A stretch of DNA of 64,000 nt from Gibbula magus (lineage: Eukaryota > Mollusca > Gastropoda > Trochida > Trochidae), in contig OW388293.1 of the NCBI GenBank assembly GCA_936450465.1, forward strand, positions 53,037,201 to 53,101,200, in the 5' to 3' direction. Shown piece by piece: positions 32,826 to 45,637 of this stretch. The position numbers were made by a program, and so were the translations under genes. The notes beneath the pieces are model-generated. The model searched no databases. It was given only the letters and a program-made list of their open reading frames with translations, and had not been told where the DNA came from. The stretch's first letter is position 1. Each line of letters opens with the position of its first letter.

Positions 32826-33230
32826 ATGAACTTAATACATTTTGAAGTAAATTCTTATGTTAAATATACTCAAACTTGATGTTTTCAAAAGGTTTCATTG
32901 CTCTAAATATGTAAATTTGCAACAGTTAGAGCTGACTATTCACGCGTATGAATTCAAACCTCAGCAACATATAGACAAGAGTCAATCAAAAAGTCATTGG
33001 ATTCACGACGCCCCGCCTACAACTCGTTCATCAGCCAATGAAAATCCACAACACAACTGGTCTAACGTCAAGGGGGCGTGGCTAAATATGTATGACGTCA
33101 CGGAAATACGTTTATGCAGGTACAATGTATGAACTATATTTATATGACGGTATTCAGCGAATCAGGTCCACGCATTTGCTATTTATTTATTGTGTAATAA
33201 CATCGAGTGCTTCTGATTGACGTGACGTCA

Positions 33231-34229
33231 TAATGGTTAAAATAAAACGTCACAATATCAGCGCCGCGGTCGCAATAGAGTATACCCTACTTATCGATGA
33301 GTTTGTGCAATTAAGCTTGATTTACATCAGCCAGTAATAATACAAATACTAAACTCTGTCCAGATTCATAACATACTTATGAAGCACGTGAATGGTATCG
33401 GTATCGCTCGTTAAATACCAAAGCAATCACTCGTTTCATAAATATAAAACATGTCATCAGACTTTCAGTTGGACGTGTCTGGATGGACTCACTTACGTGT
33501 TATTTATCCGTATGACGAATACTAAAATCAATGTTTAATCTCTTAATATTACGATTAGATATAGATTTATTTAAGAAATGAATTTATGCAAAATTAATAT
33601 CTTTAGAAATCGACGTTTTATGATAATCGTATCTTTAGGCTTTCTTAACGTGTGTTAACGTTTTCAACATAGATTTATCATGGCTCAAATAATTGATAAA
33701 ATCTGTTATTTCCGTTCGTAGATTTAAATTAAGATAGTAAGGATAAAGCTTTAATGTAGCAACCTAGCCTACAGCAGTTGTATGCATTTCAATGTTAGCT
33801 TGCAAGAGCAGCTTTGACATTTATTACTTTAAAACCCCGCTTAGGATTTCTTATAAAGCCTCCTGAATGAGAACCACAAATTAGTAAGCTGGAAAATTAG
33901 GCTAATAGAGCGGATATATGGGGAGCATTTATATATTATCATGAATCCAAGTTACGGCTGTACTACCGCGAAGACGTTTTGTCAGGATCTCACCTACTAA
34001 ACTACCACAGGATAAAATGTGTGTTTCTATGTTCTGGGGAATGGGGTATTCTATTTGTGTTCAATTTTATTCTTTCGACTCTTGATTTGGAGCTCCAACC
34101 AGGCTTTGAGACTATGAATGAGCCGCGTGGTTGACGTCATTAATTATCATTAGTAACTAAGCTTAATGTTGCCTATTATTCGTTTTGCAGTGGCGAAATA
34201 CGGCATATATCGGTAGATTTGAAGATTTG
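33231..34229. other. Non-coding, nothing recognised
   Basis: No frame with domain features. One more TGACGTCA octamer lies near 34133. Confidence 0.4.
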
Positions 34230-34380
34230 AAATAGAAAGAGTATATTTGAAGTAGATTTGAAGATTTGAAGTAGAAAGAGTATATTAACACTCGTGGCTA
34301 CGCCACTCGTGAAAATATGCTTTTCTGCTCCACTCGGTGAGATATACATGGTATTCGACGCGAAATATCAAATATTCTCT
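34230..34380. repeat. Short direct repeat and foldback-family fragment
   Basis: 'tttgaagtagatttgaagatttg' occurs beside a near-copy containing 'agatttgaagatttgaa', each followed by 'agtagaaagagtatatt' or a close variant. Then comes 'actcgtggctacgccactcgtg' with 'tgagatatacatggtattcg', the style of the foldback family at 29955 and 52340. Confidence 0.55.
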
Positions 34381-35449
34381 ATTTAGATGAACTCAGTGTC
34401 AAGTCGATGCGCGTTGAATCACGTGACCGTCTCTCGACAATCAAAATCACCATGAGTTGTTTGCAAAGTGCAGTACGTATGTATGCGGTATGTTGAGTGT
34501 CCTACCATTAGAATCTTTTGGGAAGAATTCGCACATTTTATTAATCGAGCCTTAAGTAGAACATTCAAGATCTCAACACATGATATATTATTTTGTGCCA
34601 ACTATGACCTCTTGCTGAACCATATGCTATTTTTAGCTAAATGCAACATTTTTGTCATGAACATTAAGGGTTTGAAACCTAGTTTCATAATATATGTATA
34701 CAGGAATATTAAAGGATGCCGTTGACATCGAGAAAAATATTGCAAGATAAAATGTCAATATGAATACTTTTGAGAGAAAATGGAAAATAATTTAACTTTT
34801 TGTTATATATATATTCCCATGCATTATTAATGACGATGTCTCGTCAAGATCTGTCTATTTATTCTTGTTCCCACTGGTGATAGTAAAATTATATGTCAAC
34901 TGTCATGTTGTATTATCTCACTCTATGTATGCTTTGAAACAATCATTGTGTCCAACTGAAGTGAATAAAAAAAACTTTAAAAATGAAGTGCAGTACGTAT
35001 TGTAAATTTCCCACTGTATACCCAGCGTCGTTTCACACCACTGCTGTCCCGAGTTGGATAGTAAAACGAAAAAAACCAAAGACACCTATAACTCCCCATA
35101 GTGATATACTCTGTGTTTGGGTATTACATGTTATCTTTACCTACGAGTAAGTCATTCAAACAATATATTTATTTCGTAATGAGTTAATTTCCTTCACCGA
35201 ATTACCGATTAGTGCTCGAACTAGGTTACCCACCGAGATTGTAAATCACGAGCATAAATATATCAGACTGTCTCGGAACAGATAATCCTCTTGAAAGATG
35301 ATTAACAGCTGAGGCACAGATATATATAGTCTGATGAAAGCTAACTGGTTTCCTTTTACAGTAACCGGCGTCTTACATTTTCGTCTAAGCAGAAGAGTTG
35401 TCATCTCAAGAAGTCTATAGATCTAGATCACCAGCTATCTTTCTATGCG
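34381..35449. other. Non-coding, nothing recognised
   Basis: Two overlapping short frames around 34420-34725 on opposite strands have no recognisable motif. Confidence 0.4.
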
Positions 35450-35736
35450 GAGCACAGTGGTGTATTGGTTAGCGTGCTGGCCTCTCACGCCAACGGCCCG
35501 GGTTCGAATCACGGTGGAGACACCAAATATTGACCATGTGACCTGGGTCTTATACTGTGTTGTGCCCCTCGACCATTCACTTCATCCACATTGCACAGTC
35601 AGTCTATTAGAATAGGTATAATCGAGCAGTGATCTTAGTAGGGAAAGTACAATTCCTTCAGGGTAATACTATACCGCCCTTGAGCAGTGCTTGCACTGGA
35701 TATTAGGCGTGAAAATGTATATTATTATTATTATTA
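35450..35736 (+). mobile_element. tRNA-derived SINE (copy A)
   Basis: The head (about 35450-35524) is a tRNA-like sequence with an A box in 'gtggtgtattggttagcg', an anticodon-loop region 'cctctcacg' and a B box GGTTCGAATC. It most resembles tRNA-Glu(CTC). The body continues through 'tccacattgcacagtcagtc' and 'acaattccttcagggtaata' and ends in a (TAT)n run. It shares head and body with copy B on the minus strand at 46462-46740. The mismatched arms show this is not a working tRNA gene. Confidence 0.85.
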
Positions 35737-35740
35737 AAAC

Positions 35741-37380
35741 ATATCCGCAAATGTAGTATGTAGGCAAGTTTCAATATGTCGATCGCAGCGAGCATTCCCT
35801 AATCTGTCATCAAATATGTCATTGGTGTTTTGACTCATAAAACGCCTGCGTGTTTATGTTGCTTGACCTATCAGTACTCTTTGACAATAAAGACCCCGCA
35901 TTATTGGTAGTGCTTGTTGTTGATCCAGCTCTGAAATCCACCGATTCTTACCCGAGACGCAGAGTCGAACCCAGAACACATCACAGAAACATAGATAAAG
36001 ATAAATCTATCGTTTGGACAGCAAAAAGTAAACAGTAACTCTTACGAAATATTATCCACAGCTAACTCGAGGTCAGGTGACAGCGGACATTTAAAAAAAT
36101 TAGGATGATGTGCTTAACTGAATACACGTGTATGAACGTGTGTCATTCAAAAGTTCCACATTCACACACTACTTGTATGAAAGACCCAAATAAAAATGAT
36201 CATGAGCGACTTCTCATATTCAGCTTCCATGTCCCAGTGTCTTCTTAAGCCGAAATGTGTTTTTATAATATTTTGAAGATAGATATAAGGATAACAACAC
36301 AGATTCGTACGGAGCCGCATAGCGTACATCAGTTGAGAAAATAATATGTTATTAGATCGTCGCCACGGGATATAACAGTACCCGGTGTCTAAAAGCTCGC
36401 CTATCATGACTACCGGTATATAAATTGTCATTCCAATTTGAAGTACCTATAATAACAAGTTTTAGGCCCAACGACAATCATCGTGTGATAATCTTTTTAT
36501 CCTCAACACAGATTCTGAATACATTCACAACAGCTACGAGTATGTTTTATGTATGTTTTATGTATATTGTGTAGATATACGACGTTTTGAAGTATTTACT
36601 CAATCTTTCATTGTGACATCCGAAACATCTTGTATCGTGTATAGAAGTTGTTATAAAATATTCTTTTTAATTTGAGCGAAGTTTATTATAATAATTCTTA
36701 TTAATATATTTCAGAAAATAACATATAGTGTTTCCCATTTTGCTCTAATAGTTCCAGAAGTGTTGGTATTATTAAATACATTTTTTTCTTTCTCAGAACA
36801 AGTAGTTTTTCCTTGCCACTTGTCACGGCATTTTTAACTTTTGAGGATTTCGAACTCCTTGAAAGTTATGGTTTATAAGAAAAATGTGGGTTAAAAACAC
36901 AAGCTTGGTCTGTATGACTTCCGTATTCCTTTCTTTAGTTCATTTGAAGTTTTAATACCGTTATATTTTCAGGGAAAGGGACAGTGAAGTGTATTTTGTG
37001 CGTTCTATTAAGCTTATTTAAAAAATTGAACTTTTCTTAATTGGAAAGAGAGGAAAAAATATCTCATGCATTCGTTATGTTATGGAACGTTTTCTATAAT
37101 AATCAGTACTTTTTTACGACAATTCGTATACAGTTTGACAGAAATAGGATTGTTGTGGATCATCATTATCTATCTTCATTTTTACTTTGCAGAAGTTTAC
37201 CATTTAACAATCTGCGAATGAGGGAACTGGATATGCATTACTTTTTGTTATCTCAAACAAATAGCGTCTAAGATTTCCCTCATATTGTTGAATTTTCATT
37301 AGGTAAAGGGCACGCTATGTCACTTGCTTAACAGTAGGGTACAGCAACGTATGTAACTTAAACTAGTATTTGATGACTCC
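35741..37380. other. Non-coding, nothing recognised
   Basis: AT-rich. Frames up to 89 codons have no domain features. No repeat with a partner in the window was noticed. Confidence 0.4.
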
Positions 37381-37744
37381 TTAAAGGGGCAGTAGCACGT
37401 TTTTGGACAATTTTATTTTTTCAAATTTCCCATTTATAATGATAGTTTATGTCATTTATATTTACTTAAGAGGGTAAAATATCTTATTACACAAACCAAT
37501 TATCCGTAGTGGTAATAACGGTATTGCGTATAAAGCAAAAATTGCATGGCGGCCATTTTATTGTGAAACACATTTTATTATTCTGAATGACAAAAAAGAT
37601 TCCCATGGCTTTACGGAACCAAGTATAATCATTTTATAACTTGATTTTCTGAAGAGAGAAGGGTGTTTTACTATTTGTGACATTATTTTTCCAAAACATT
37701 TCATCAACTTATTTGAGCCCAAAAACGTGCAACTGCCCCTTTAA
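37381..37744. mobile_element. MITE with 26-bp TIRs and TTAA ends
   Basis: The left end TTAAAGGGGCAGTAGCACGT and the right end (complement TTAAAGGGGCAGTTGCACGT) match at 25 of 26 positions. TTAA occurs at both boundaries (37381-37384 and 37741-37744). At ~360 bp with no coding, it is a non-autonomous DNA transposon. TTAA target duplications are typical of piggyBac and Kolobok-type families, and the exact family is not determined. Confidence 0.85.
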
Positions 37745-38155
37745 AAGGAGGGTTCTATCGGGGTATTGACTGTGGAAACGAAATTCGAGGGGATATCCCT
37801 GTTTACACATATATGTTATTAAAACATGATTAAAAAAGAGTCAAATTGAAAGATACTAAAAAAGGTAATCTTTTGATGACTTCATATTTCATCACTTGAT
37901 AAACAAAAGCTCACATTGGTTGACAAATATCAACAATGAGAACTGAAGCCATTCATCGGCGCTGCGAGTGGGGAAAACTTAGCTGCAGGATAACAGCACA
38001 TTGTTTATTAGTTTTATGACATGCTACGTGTTACTGTATGAATACTCGGTGTATGTCTTTAGTTATTAAAAAGTTGTAAAATTAGGTATAATATAGCATG
38101 TTTTCATGTCACGCAATGCAAAAAATCCAATATGGCGAGAGAACCACCCCTTTAA
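37741..38155. mobile_element. Second TTAA-flanked MITE, abutting the first
   Basis: It shares the TTAA at 37741-37744 with the preceding element. Its ends are TTAAAAGGAGGGTTCTATC and, inverted, TTAAAGGGGTGGTTCTCTC (15 of 19 identical). The right TTAA is 38152-38155. The interior matches the repeat at 26417-26655. Confidence 0.72.
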
Positions 38156-39179
38156 GATTAAAAAAGACCATTTTCCTTAATTGTGAAACAAAGTGGCTGC
38201 TGTTTTTAGAACATATATGACAACCTCTTGTCTGTTGTCACTTGTTATTGTGCTGCAAATAGAGGTCATACATGGGGACTTAAAGCTACACCCAGGAACA
38301 TCATTCACATGTCATTTGATACTTTGCTAAGCACATAAGTTTGTTTGTCTTTTGTTAGTGTCGAGAATTCTTTAAAATAAGTGCATGCATGTTTCTGTTT
38401 ACATTTGACTGCTGAGGCAGATACGATATATTTTACTTTTACTTAGAAAGTGAACCACTATGTTTTAAATGTAATTAATCTTCTACCAAACTATTACATG
38501 CAGAACAACAACGTATGTCTCAATATCATAATCATATGCGGAATAATCAAGTTAGACTAGCGTTTTACATGTAAAAGAACTCCTTTCTTCAGTGGTGTGA
38601 ATCAGGAATTGTTTAGAAAGTTTAATAGGTTTACAGATGTGCACAAGTTTAAAGGTACATCCATTGTGTTGTTGGGGGTCACATATTGCAAACGTTATAA
38701 ATCGTGTTACTTTATCGAGAAGTACCGACTGTTACGGAAAACTACCATTTTGATGATAGTAGACTTAGCATATTGACGATATGAAGGTAAAAGTAGTGAT
38801 TTCTGATCGAAAACCGGACAATGCACAGCGTGTGGCGCGCGTCAATGAGTCAAACGTAATTTTGGAATCTTATTTATAACAGATAAGAAGACAGATTTAA
38901 GTTAATAATGTTTATTAGGTCATATAACTTCTGTGCATGTAAATAGGACGTGCACTTTCAGTTTCTGTACATGCATAATGATGTTACTAAATTTTAATTG
39001 GAAGTTGTAATTATGATATATTTGGCGATTGGGGATAATTATGCAAGCTGAGTGAATTTATTTGTATTGTAGACAGCACATGTGGTGAGTTAGAACGTAT
39101 CAAAGCGAAATAAAATGTTATGAAACACAGTGGATGGACCTTTTACTGATACCAAGTCAACTGTTCATAGAGAATGACA
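38156..39179. other. Non-coding, nothing recognised
   Basis: No frame, RNA gene or internal repeat was recognised. Confidence 0.4.
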
Positions 39180-39575
39180 ACTGGAGTCAGCTCTGACACA
39201 CAGTTGCATCCATTGCAAAAATATAAAGCACTTCCGAAGTTATATAATAGACCCATTTACATTTACAAGTTAGAATACAGAAGGGGAAAAGGCAGAATGA
39301 AGTGTACTGTCTGAACCAAGATACGATCTTCTCGCATAGAACCTTCAAGATTCCTGTCAGATGAGGACTCCATTAGACACGTGGATTCCTGAAACTGTGT
39401 CTTTTCACTATGTGATGTTTATCTGTATCCCAAAGCAAGAGAAGAAAGGGTAAAAGAGCCAGGATGGTTCTATAAGTAGGATTGATTGTGAACATCACTA
39501 AAGGGCATAGATCTAGCTTATTTAGTTTCACAGGGTGCTGTACTGTTGGTCAAACGGTCTTACAGAGAACCGGAT
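39180..39575. repeat. Dispersed repeat, copy 1 of about 400 bp
   Basis: It aligns in the same orientation with 63295-63685. Shared stretches include 'gtgtactgtctgaaccaag', 'agaaccttcaagattcctgt', 'atcccaaagcaagagaagaa' and 'atagatctagcttatttag'. No coding or terminal repeat was seen, so its type is unknown. Confidence 0.85.
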
Positions 39576-40519
39576 TATGATTGTCTCATGAAAACATTAT
39601 ACGATATATATTTGCCTACATCGAATGAGTTTTTTCCCGCTTCTATAACAATGTGTAAATCGTATCTGTTCGAAAGATTATGGGCGATAATGATGCAACA
39701 ATAACATAATTGTCTGACATGAAAACTTATAAATAATAATCCTTTAATTATTTGCCGCTGATTATCCAGGCTCTTTGAATATATTACATCTTATATTGAT
39801 TTAATGCAATTTTTATGAATACAGCATCACAATGTAAGATACAATATCCATCGTGGGTTAACTACATTGTACGATTCATTTATCATACTTTTACCAATCA
39901 AAGAGTGCATTGGATTTAGACCTTAATGCATTGGATTTAGATCTCAACTAGATCCCCGCATGCAAAAGTAGGAAAAGTATAGATATGACAATGATAAAGA
40001 CGATTTATTCGTTAACCAATCATGAAGTGAAATCAGAAGTGATTATCACCTTGCATTCTCTTATAAAAACAAAAATATATTGCGAAATATTGCTAACCAA
40101 AATATTTGTAAATCATCAACAATGTTCCTCCAATGATGTTTGTTTTCCCAATTCCAATTCGTTACAGTTCCTTTAATACATAACCTGAAGCATCTTTCTC
40201 GATCTGTGGTTTACCGGAATATTATTCTTTGTTCACTCTTGTTTAGGTTCAGCTGTATGCTTGGCCTGCACTTGGCCAGAATGTGTTCTTTGAAAACAAG
40301 GAGCTTTGATATGTATTCCTGAGATCACAAAGATCCTCATCTAATGGTAGCCACTATTTGTAAAGTTTCTCGCAAAGGCCAATCAAGAAAAAGTCATTAA
40401 AGTTATTAAAAGTCATTACAGGTATAACTCATAAAGAATTCTATTTTCAAGCGAAAAGAAGTTTAAGGAATACGTCGTCGTACAGTCAGTATATATTCAA
40501 ATGGTAGTTTCAACTTTAT

Positions 40520-40521
<2 letters not shown>
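39576..40521. other. Non-coding, nothing recognised
   Basis: A short direct repeat 'tgcattggatttaga' lies at about 39907 and 39928. Otherwise nothing is seen. Confidence 0.4.

Positions 40522-40598
<77 letters not shown>
40522..40598. repeat. (AT)n microsatellite
   Basis: About 77 bp of alternating A and T, interrupted once by a G near 40551. Confidence 0.95.
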
Positions 40599-40602
<4 letters not shown>

Positions 40603-42081
40603 TTCATTATTTCGAAAAAGAACTAGTTGGTTGTTAATATCCATTATGCATTTCATATGTAACAATTGCTATAATTTCCATTTCGGTGTGGTGTAGTTGT
40701 TTTTACGATTTCTGCATAAATTGACTTCAATTGTTGTTATATTCAACAAAACCAGGTAATTGATTAAAGTCAATGTTTGTTACACATTGTTAGTTATGAA
40801 TTTGATTGTATACACAGAAACAGTTGATATCTTATGTACATGTTCATTCCTTTTGTTTCGGATCTGGGTGCAGTTACATAAATTAGCTATAAAGTCATTG
40901 TGCATGTTGTAGAACAGCATCCGAATGACTTTGTCATTGTTTGAATTTGTCAGGTTTGAATTCTTTGGATTGGTTTAAACATTTATTGTTCACAAATAAA
41001 ATCACTTTCCCCAAAACAGTACAAGTTTGACAATATAATATTTCGCGAAGACAGAAATGAATTTGGATATTGAGTGTTTGATATCTAAACATGACTATTA
41101 ATGAAAAAGAAAAAGAAGTGTTTTCATTCTCATGGGAAATCTATTTACCCTCAGGTATATTTACAACAGTTCTTGATCATCTGTCTGGATCTGTCTTTGA
41201 TTCTTTCTTCTTGCCTTGCCTCTTGCCTCTTGCCTCGTGAATATAATACTATATGTATATTGTGTGATTGTGTGAGTGAATGTGCTGTCCGTATCTTGTG
41301 TCAGAAAGGGAAATAAGAAATGTTGCTATCATTATTGCAACGGGGTTCTTGCTTCCCTGGGCACGAGTCACTACATGTATAAGGAATTTCTGAAATAAAA
41401 AGTTGATTAAAAAACGAATTTATTACTGCCACTGCCCAGGGCGATATTTCTGTATTGTGTCAATCACTATGTTATTCCTTGGATGCTTCTTAGGAGAGAG
41501 AAAAAAACAATACCTACTGAATGTTGAACAGCGATTATTTCAGAAATCCAGATATTATCTTGCTTTTCGAATATATTCAAATTCCCAATGCCCTTAAGAT
41601 ATGTAGTTTAAGTTTATTTTACTTATTCCTTTGATCGACAATATTTGTTCATTGATGCTAACAAATATCCTTCCTGATGACACTTTTATATGGTGCTTAG
41701 TATATCTCCAAACCTATATATGGCAGCTGGGTGTGTCGTTTCAGGAGAAGACCTATAAGTGTAATTTCACCAACAGCATTTTCTCCGAATCAACCTCCTG
41801 GATTCTTTATCAGAATTGAACATTGCTAAAAAGATACATAGTTAGACACCTTAGATTCAAGCCTTCACCAAGCTCTTGTAATGTGTTTGCATAACGCCAC
41901 ATAAGTCTTTAATAATCTTTTTTGAAACTACTGAAATCTTCAGATTCACCATTTATAATGGGTGGGGTGATTTGGGGTTTAACGCAGCTTTAAAGGTTAT
42001 TACACTTATATAGACAAATATAGACATAGACAAAGCAGGTAGAAGTTATATTAGTGTTTGTATTGATAATGACTATACTAA
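40599..42081. other. Non-coding, nothing recognised
   Basis: A small pyrimidine-rich run of 'ttgcct' repeats lies near 41211-41236. Short plus-strand frames have no domain features. Confidence 0.4.
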
Positions 42082-42390
42082 TTGGTAAAGGTAACTACCC
42101 ATAACCCTAACAATCCCAACATCTACCCCCTAATACGGGACAACCTAAACATTCTAACACAAGACAAAAGGCTTAAAGCTATGCTTGATAAAACCACTAT
42201 AATCAAAAGTAAACGACAGCCAAATAACTTGAAAAAATACTCACTAGAGCAAAATACAGCAATAATGAAACTCAGCTCGAAGTTTCAAAATGTCAAGATA
42301 AGAGATTTGGTACTTGCCCAATCATTATGGAAGGCCAAGAATTCCGATTTGAAAATGGACAATATTGTATTAAAGAAGATATATATATAA
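42082..42390 (+). pseudogene. Probable Penelope-like retroelement fragment
   Basis: The 102-codon frame contains 'HNPNNPNIYPLIRDNLNILT' followed by 'QDKRLKAMLDKTTIIKSKRQ' and 'PNNLKK'. The pattern N-P...I-x-L-I-x2-N-x2-I-L...D-x2-L-K...R-x-P-x-N-L-x2 resembles the region between the polymerase core and the GIY-YIG nuclease of Penelope-like elements ('...RRPKNLRD...'). The rest of the frame is not recognisable and no catalytic motif is present. It could also be a fragment of another retroelement. Confidence 0.5.
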
Positions 42391-43530
42391 CTTATATTTG
42401 TATCAGTTTGTATCAAACTACCAAGGTCATCATTGATACATATATACTTACTGTTGATAAATGATATGTTTTACCAGCCATATTGTTGCTTTTGTCATCG
42501 TCACAGTGAACAGAATAAGGTTAACTCAACGAAGGTAAATGCTTTACGGCCTGACCAATAATAATAAAGATGCGGACACATTTTAAATCCATATGGTTCC
42601 TTCGTTACACATCCTGTTGTCATGCGGTTCACCACGAACAAAACATAAAATGGAAACATTGTTTTTTTAAACGTTTGTACTCCATAAGCAGGTGCAACAG
42701 AAAGAAGCTTTGCAGTTGAACAGATATACAGGAATGAACTTATCAATTTGCCGATTGAGAAATAAAAAAATATATATCAGATTTCATTAAGATATAATTT
42801 TTTCACCGTTTTGGTAGTCCGTTCAACCTTTGAAACTTAGTTTTAGTGACAGTTATCATGTAAATGTAAATGTCATTACATATCAGTTCTCATCACGTAT
42901 GTTTATTTAATGTCATTTCAAAGGTATTAGAACAATTATATACATAAGGATAGATAGATATTATAGTGTCATCATTAAATAACATGTGTAGTTGAGAACA
43001 GTATTTTACAACAAAAAAGTCTAAAAACGACATGCTTCCCCAGCTGTTGTCATGCGTGTACAATGTAAAGATCAACACGTGATGATATACATATTTGATG
43101 ACTTATATAATATATATACACATAATACATAATATAAAACCGACCTTGTCCACAATCTCTGGTAAGTCTGAGAAAGAGTGGTTTATCCATCTCATCCACC
43201 GTTTTTAAGTTAAAACGACGCTTTGTTATCGCCTTATCGAAGATACCTGGTAAAGATAAGATTCACTCGTAAAATCCCTTAAAGACTGGTAACGGCCAAG
43301 CTATCTTTGTAAGCTGCTTAGATATCATTGTCTTCCATCTGCCTCAATGAGTCAATAGGCTAAACCGCTAGTTTACAAACTCCAGATCTTACTGGGTTTT
43401 TTTTGTTCGAGACGCACTTTCATCAAAACATTTGCGGTTTATAATGTACTATATATTTAATTTAAAAAATCAAAATCAGTCTAAGATAGTTTCTTCAGAT
43501 CAATGCTTTCACATCATCCTCTTGGGGAAA
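42391..43530. other. Non-coding, nothing recognised
   Basis: Short minus frames at 42501-42746 and 42893-43078 without motifs. Confidence 0.4.
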
Positions 43531-43640
43531 CAGATCAGGGTTTACAATCACTGTAAGTCCTCCAAACAGGGCTTACAATAATTTCTTTATAAACCCTCCT
43601 GGAGGGACTTACAACATTGTAAGTTCCTCGTACTGAGTAA
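43531..43640. repeat. Cluster of inverted 'gtaagtcc' motifs
   Basis: The words 'ttacaatcactgtaagtcct', 'gggcttacaata', 'cctggagggacttacaac' and 'attgtaagttcc' repeat one short motif in both orientations. This gives strong self-complementarity and is probably a degraded foldback element. Confidence 0.5.
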
Positions 43641-43809
43641 TAAAGAAATGTAACCAATGCTTACCACATGATACAACCTTGAAACGACTATTATAAGAAG
43701 GTAGTTAATAAGTTAGTAATGATAGTTAGGGGCAAAAGTGATGTAGATCATGCAATATTTGACCCTCATGCCTAAATGGGCCTTGCCAAACATATCATGA
43801 TCATAAGGG

Positions 43810-45194
43810 TAGAGGAGAGCGGGGATGGTTCGGACAGCGGGATGCTTCGGACACCCACGCTAACTCCCAAACCGAAAATGTAACTGTTGTTTTCATTGGT
43901 TGAGGAAACTTGCGCCACGTCAACAACCATACAATATTAGCGAAAATTTGGGCAAGCGGGAAGTTTGATCAGCTAAGACGATTTTCGTTTTTTACCAAAT
44001 CCCATCTAATTTTTTTACTATTAGAACGTAAGCGCTCACTGCCATAAAAGGCATCCTTTTTTTTAGGAATAGAATTTGGCCTTGCAGTGATAGGCACAAC
44101 TCATGTGTGTGCAGTTTCATTCTCATATAATCTCTCCTGTCTGGTTGTCAATTTATATTTATCTGAAAAAAATTACATTGGGGTACCTTCGTACACATGG
44201 ACGAACCTACGCCGTTCATGCCCCTTATTATGTGTGCGACTGCTTTAAACTTTCATAGACATATACATTTATCAAAAGCCTTTGCTTTTGACAATTTTTG
44301 TTTTGTTCAGTGCATATTTACTATCTGCTTCGGTATTAGATCGTTGATGCCTATTCATTGAAAACTGGTTGCTTATTTTCAAAAATCCAATGAGTAATGG
44401 TCTATATTGCAAATTCCTAAACGTTACTTCGTTGACATACTTGTAGTTAGAAGCGAATATACTTTTAACAGCTGTTTGGCCAAACACACGGCAAAGACGC
44501 ATATATGACAGACACGTACATGTTTTGACACCTTCATAAACATTGCTACGATAAACGATTCGTCGAGGTATGGTTAGTTAAATTTCTTTCCACAACCATG
44601 CCTTCTCTTGAATTTCACTTATAAAATATAGAAAGATTTTGCAATAGCCTCAATAACAATCTTTTAATTTTTTTTATTGAATTTCCAGAACGTGAAACTA
44701 CTTTTGATTATTTTTTTATTCGTTGATTGATGTTAATAAGAGCTGTACAGGATTCTTTAGTGCTGTAAAGCTAATATCCTAGACTTCATTTTTGATTACT
44801 TATCTTGATGTTTTGTCATGTAAGTTGTGGTTAAAAAATAGCAGAAAACTGCAGTTGTAGTTTATAGTTATACTTGATGTTGGTTCATATTCATTTCATT
44901 TTCATGTTTACTTCATTGCAATAAACTGATGTTTCAGCAAAAGCAGTATGTGTCCGGATGTACCCCACCCCTTGTCCGAAGTATCCCTACCTGTGGGGTA
45001 ACTTCGGACAATGTGGACATCTTTCAAAATCTGATAATTTATTTTACTATGAGAGGTAGCACTCTCATTCAATGTATAAACATAGCTAAGATATTAAGCT
45101 TTATTAAGGCATGTATCATTGCTTTCATATTTTAGTATTTAATAGTCCAGGAAGATTTGTCTGAAAATCGTCCGAACCATCCCCACTCTCCCCT
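43810..45194. mobile_element. Non-autonomous DNA transposon with 27-bp terminal inverted repeats
   Basis: The left end (about 43810-43836) reads TAGAGGAGAGCGGGGATGGT then TCGGACA. The complement of the right end (about 45168-45194) reads TAGGGGAGAGTGGGGATGGT then TCGGACG. The outermost TA at each side is compatible with a TA target duplication as in Tc1/mariner-type elements. Sub-terminal copies of 'ttcggaca' recur at 43845 and near 45001. No transposase frame is seen in the ~1.4 kb. The family assignment is open. Confidence 0.8.
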
Positions 45195-45560
45195 AATTGT
45201 CGAGTCCGATGATAACAATGTTCATAGTAAATAGATGAAACTAAATTTTGGTAACTTGGTGAATTATATCACAGAAGGTTGAATATTGCCTTGAATTATG
45301 AATACTGTCATTGATAAATGGGTTGCGAGACAAATGATTTTCTCCAGATCTTTGTTATTGAAATGGATGTGAGGTCTCAACACCTTCGTGAGACGGTACT
45401 ACGTCATCGTCGTTGTTACAGTTCAGAAAATCTCGTGAAGCATCACTCTTGATTAAAGTATTCAGACAATGTAAGTTAAACTCGTTGTGAAAGTTAACCT
45501 CATACATCACTTCCAATAGACTCTTAACCTCTTGTCATTTAAAGATGCAATCCTTTTCTG

Positions 45561-45637
45561 TTTTTATGGACCCGAGAAAACAATATTGACCGCGGACTTC
45601 GTCCTTGATCAATATTGTTTTCTTGGGTCCATAAAAA
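45561..45637. repeat. Foldback palindrome with 29-bp arms
   Basis: Arms 45561-45589 and 45609-45637 match at 28 of 29 positions (TTTTTATGGACCC ... AACAATATTGA) around 'ccgcggacttcgtcct'. The same palindrome recurs at 50245, with a half copy near 31577. Confidence 0.92.

Noticed and set aside
35450..35524. Functional tRNA-Glu gene
   Set aside because: The arms are mismatched and a SINE body with a second copy at 46462-46740 follows.
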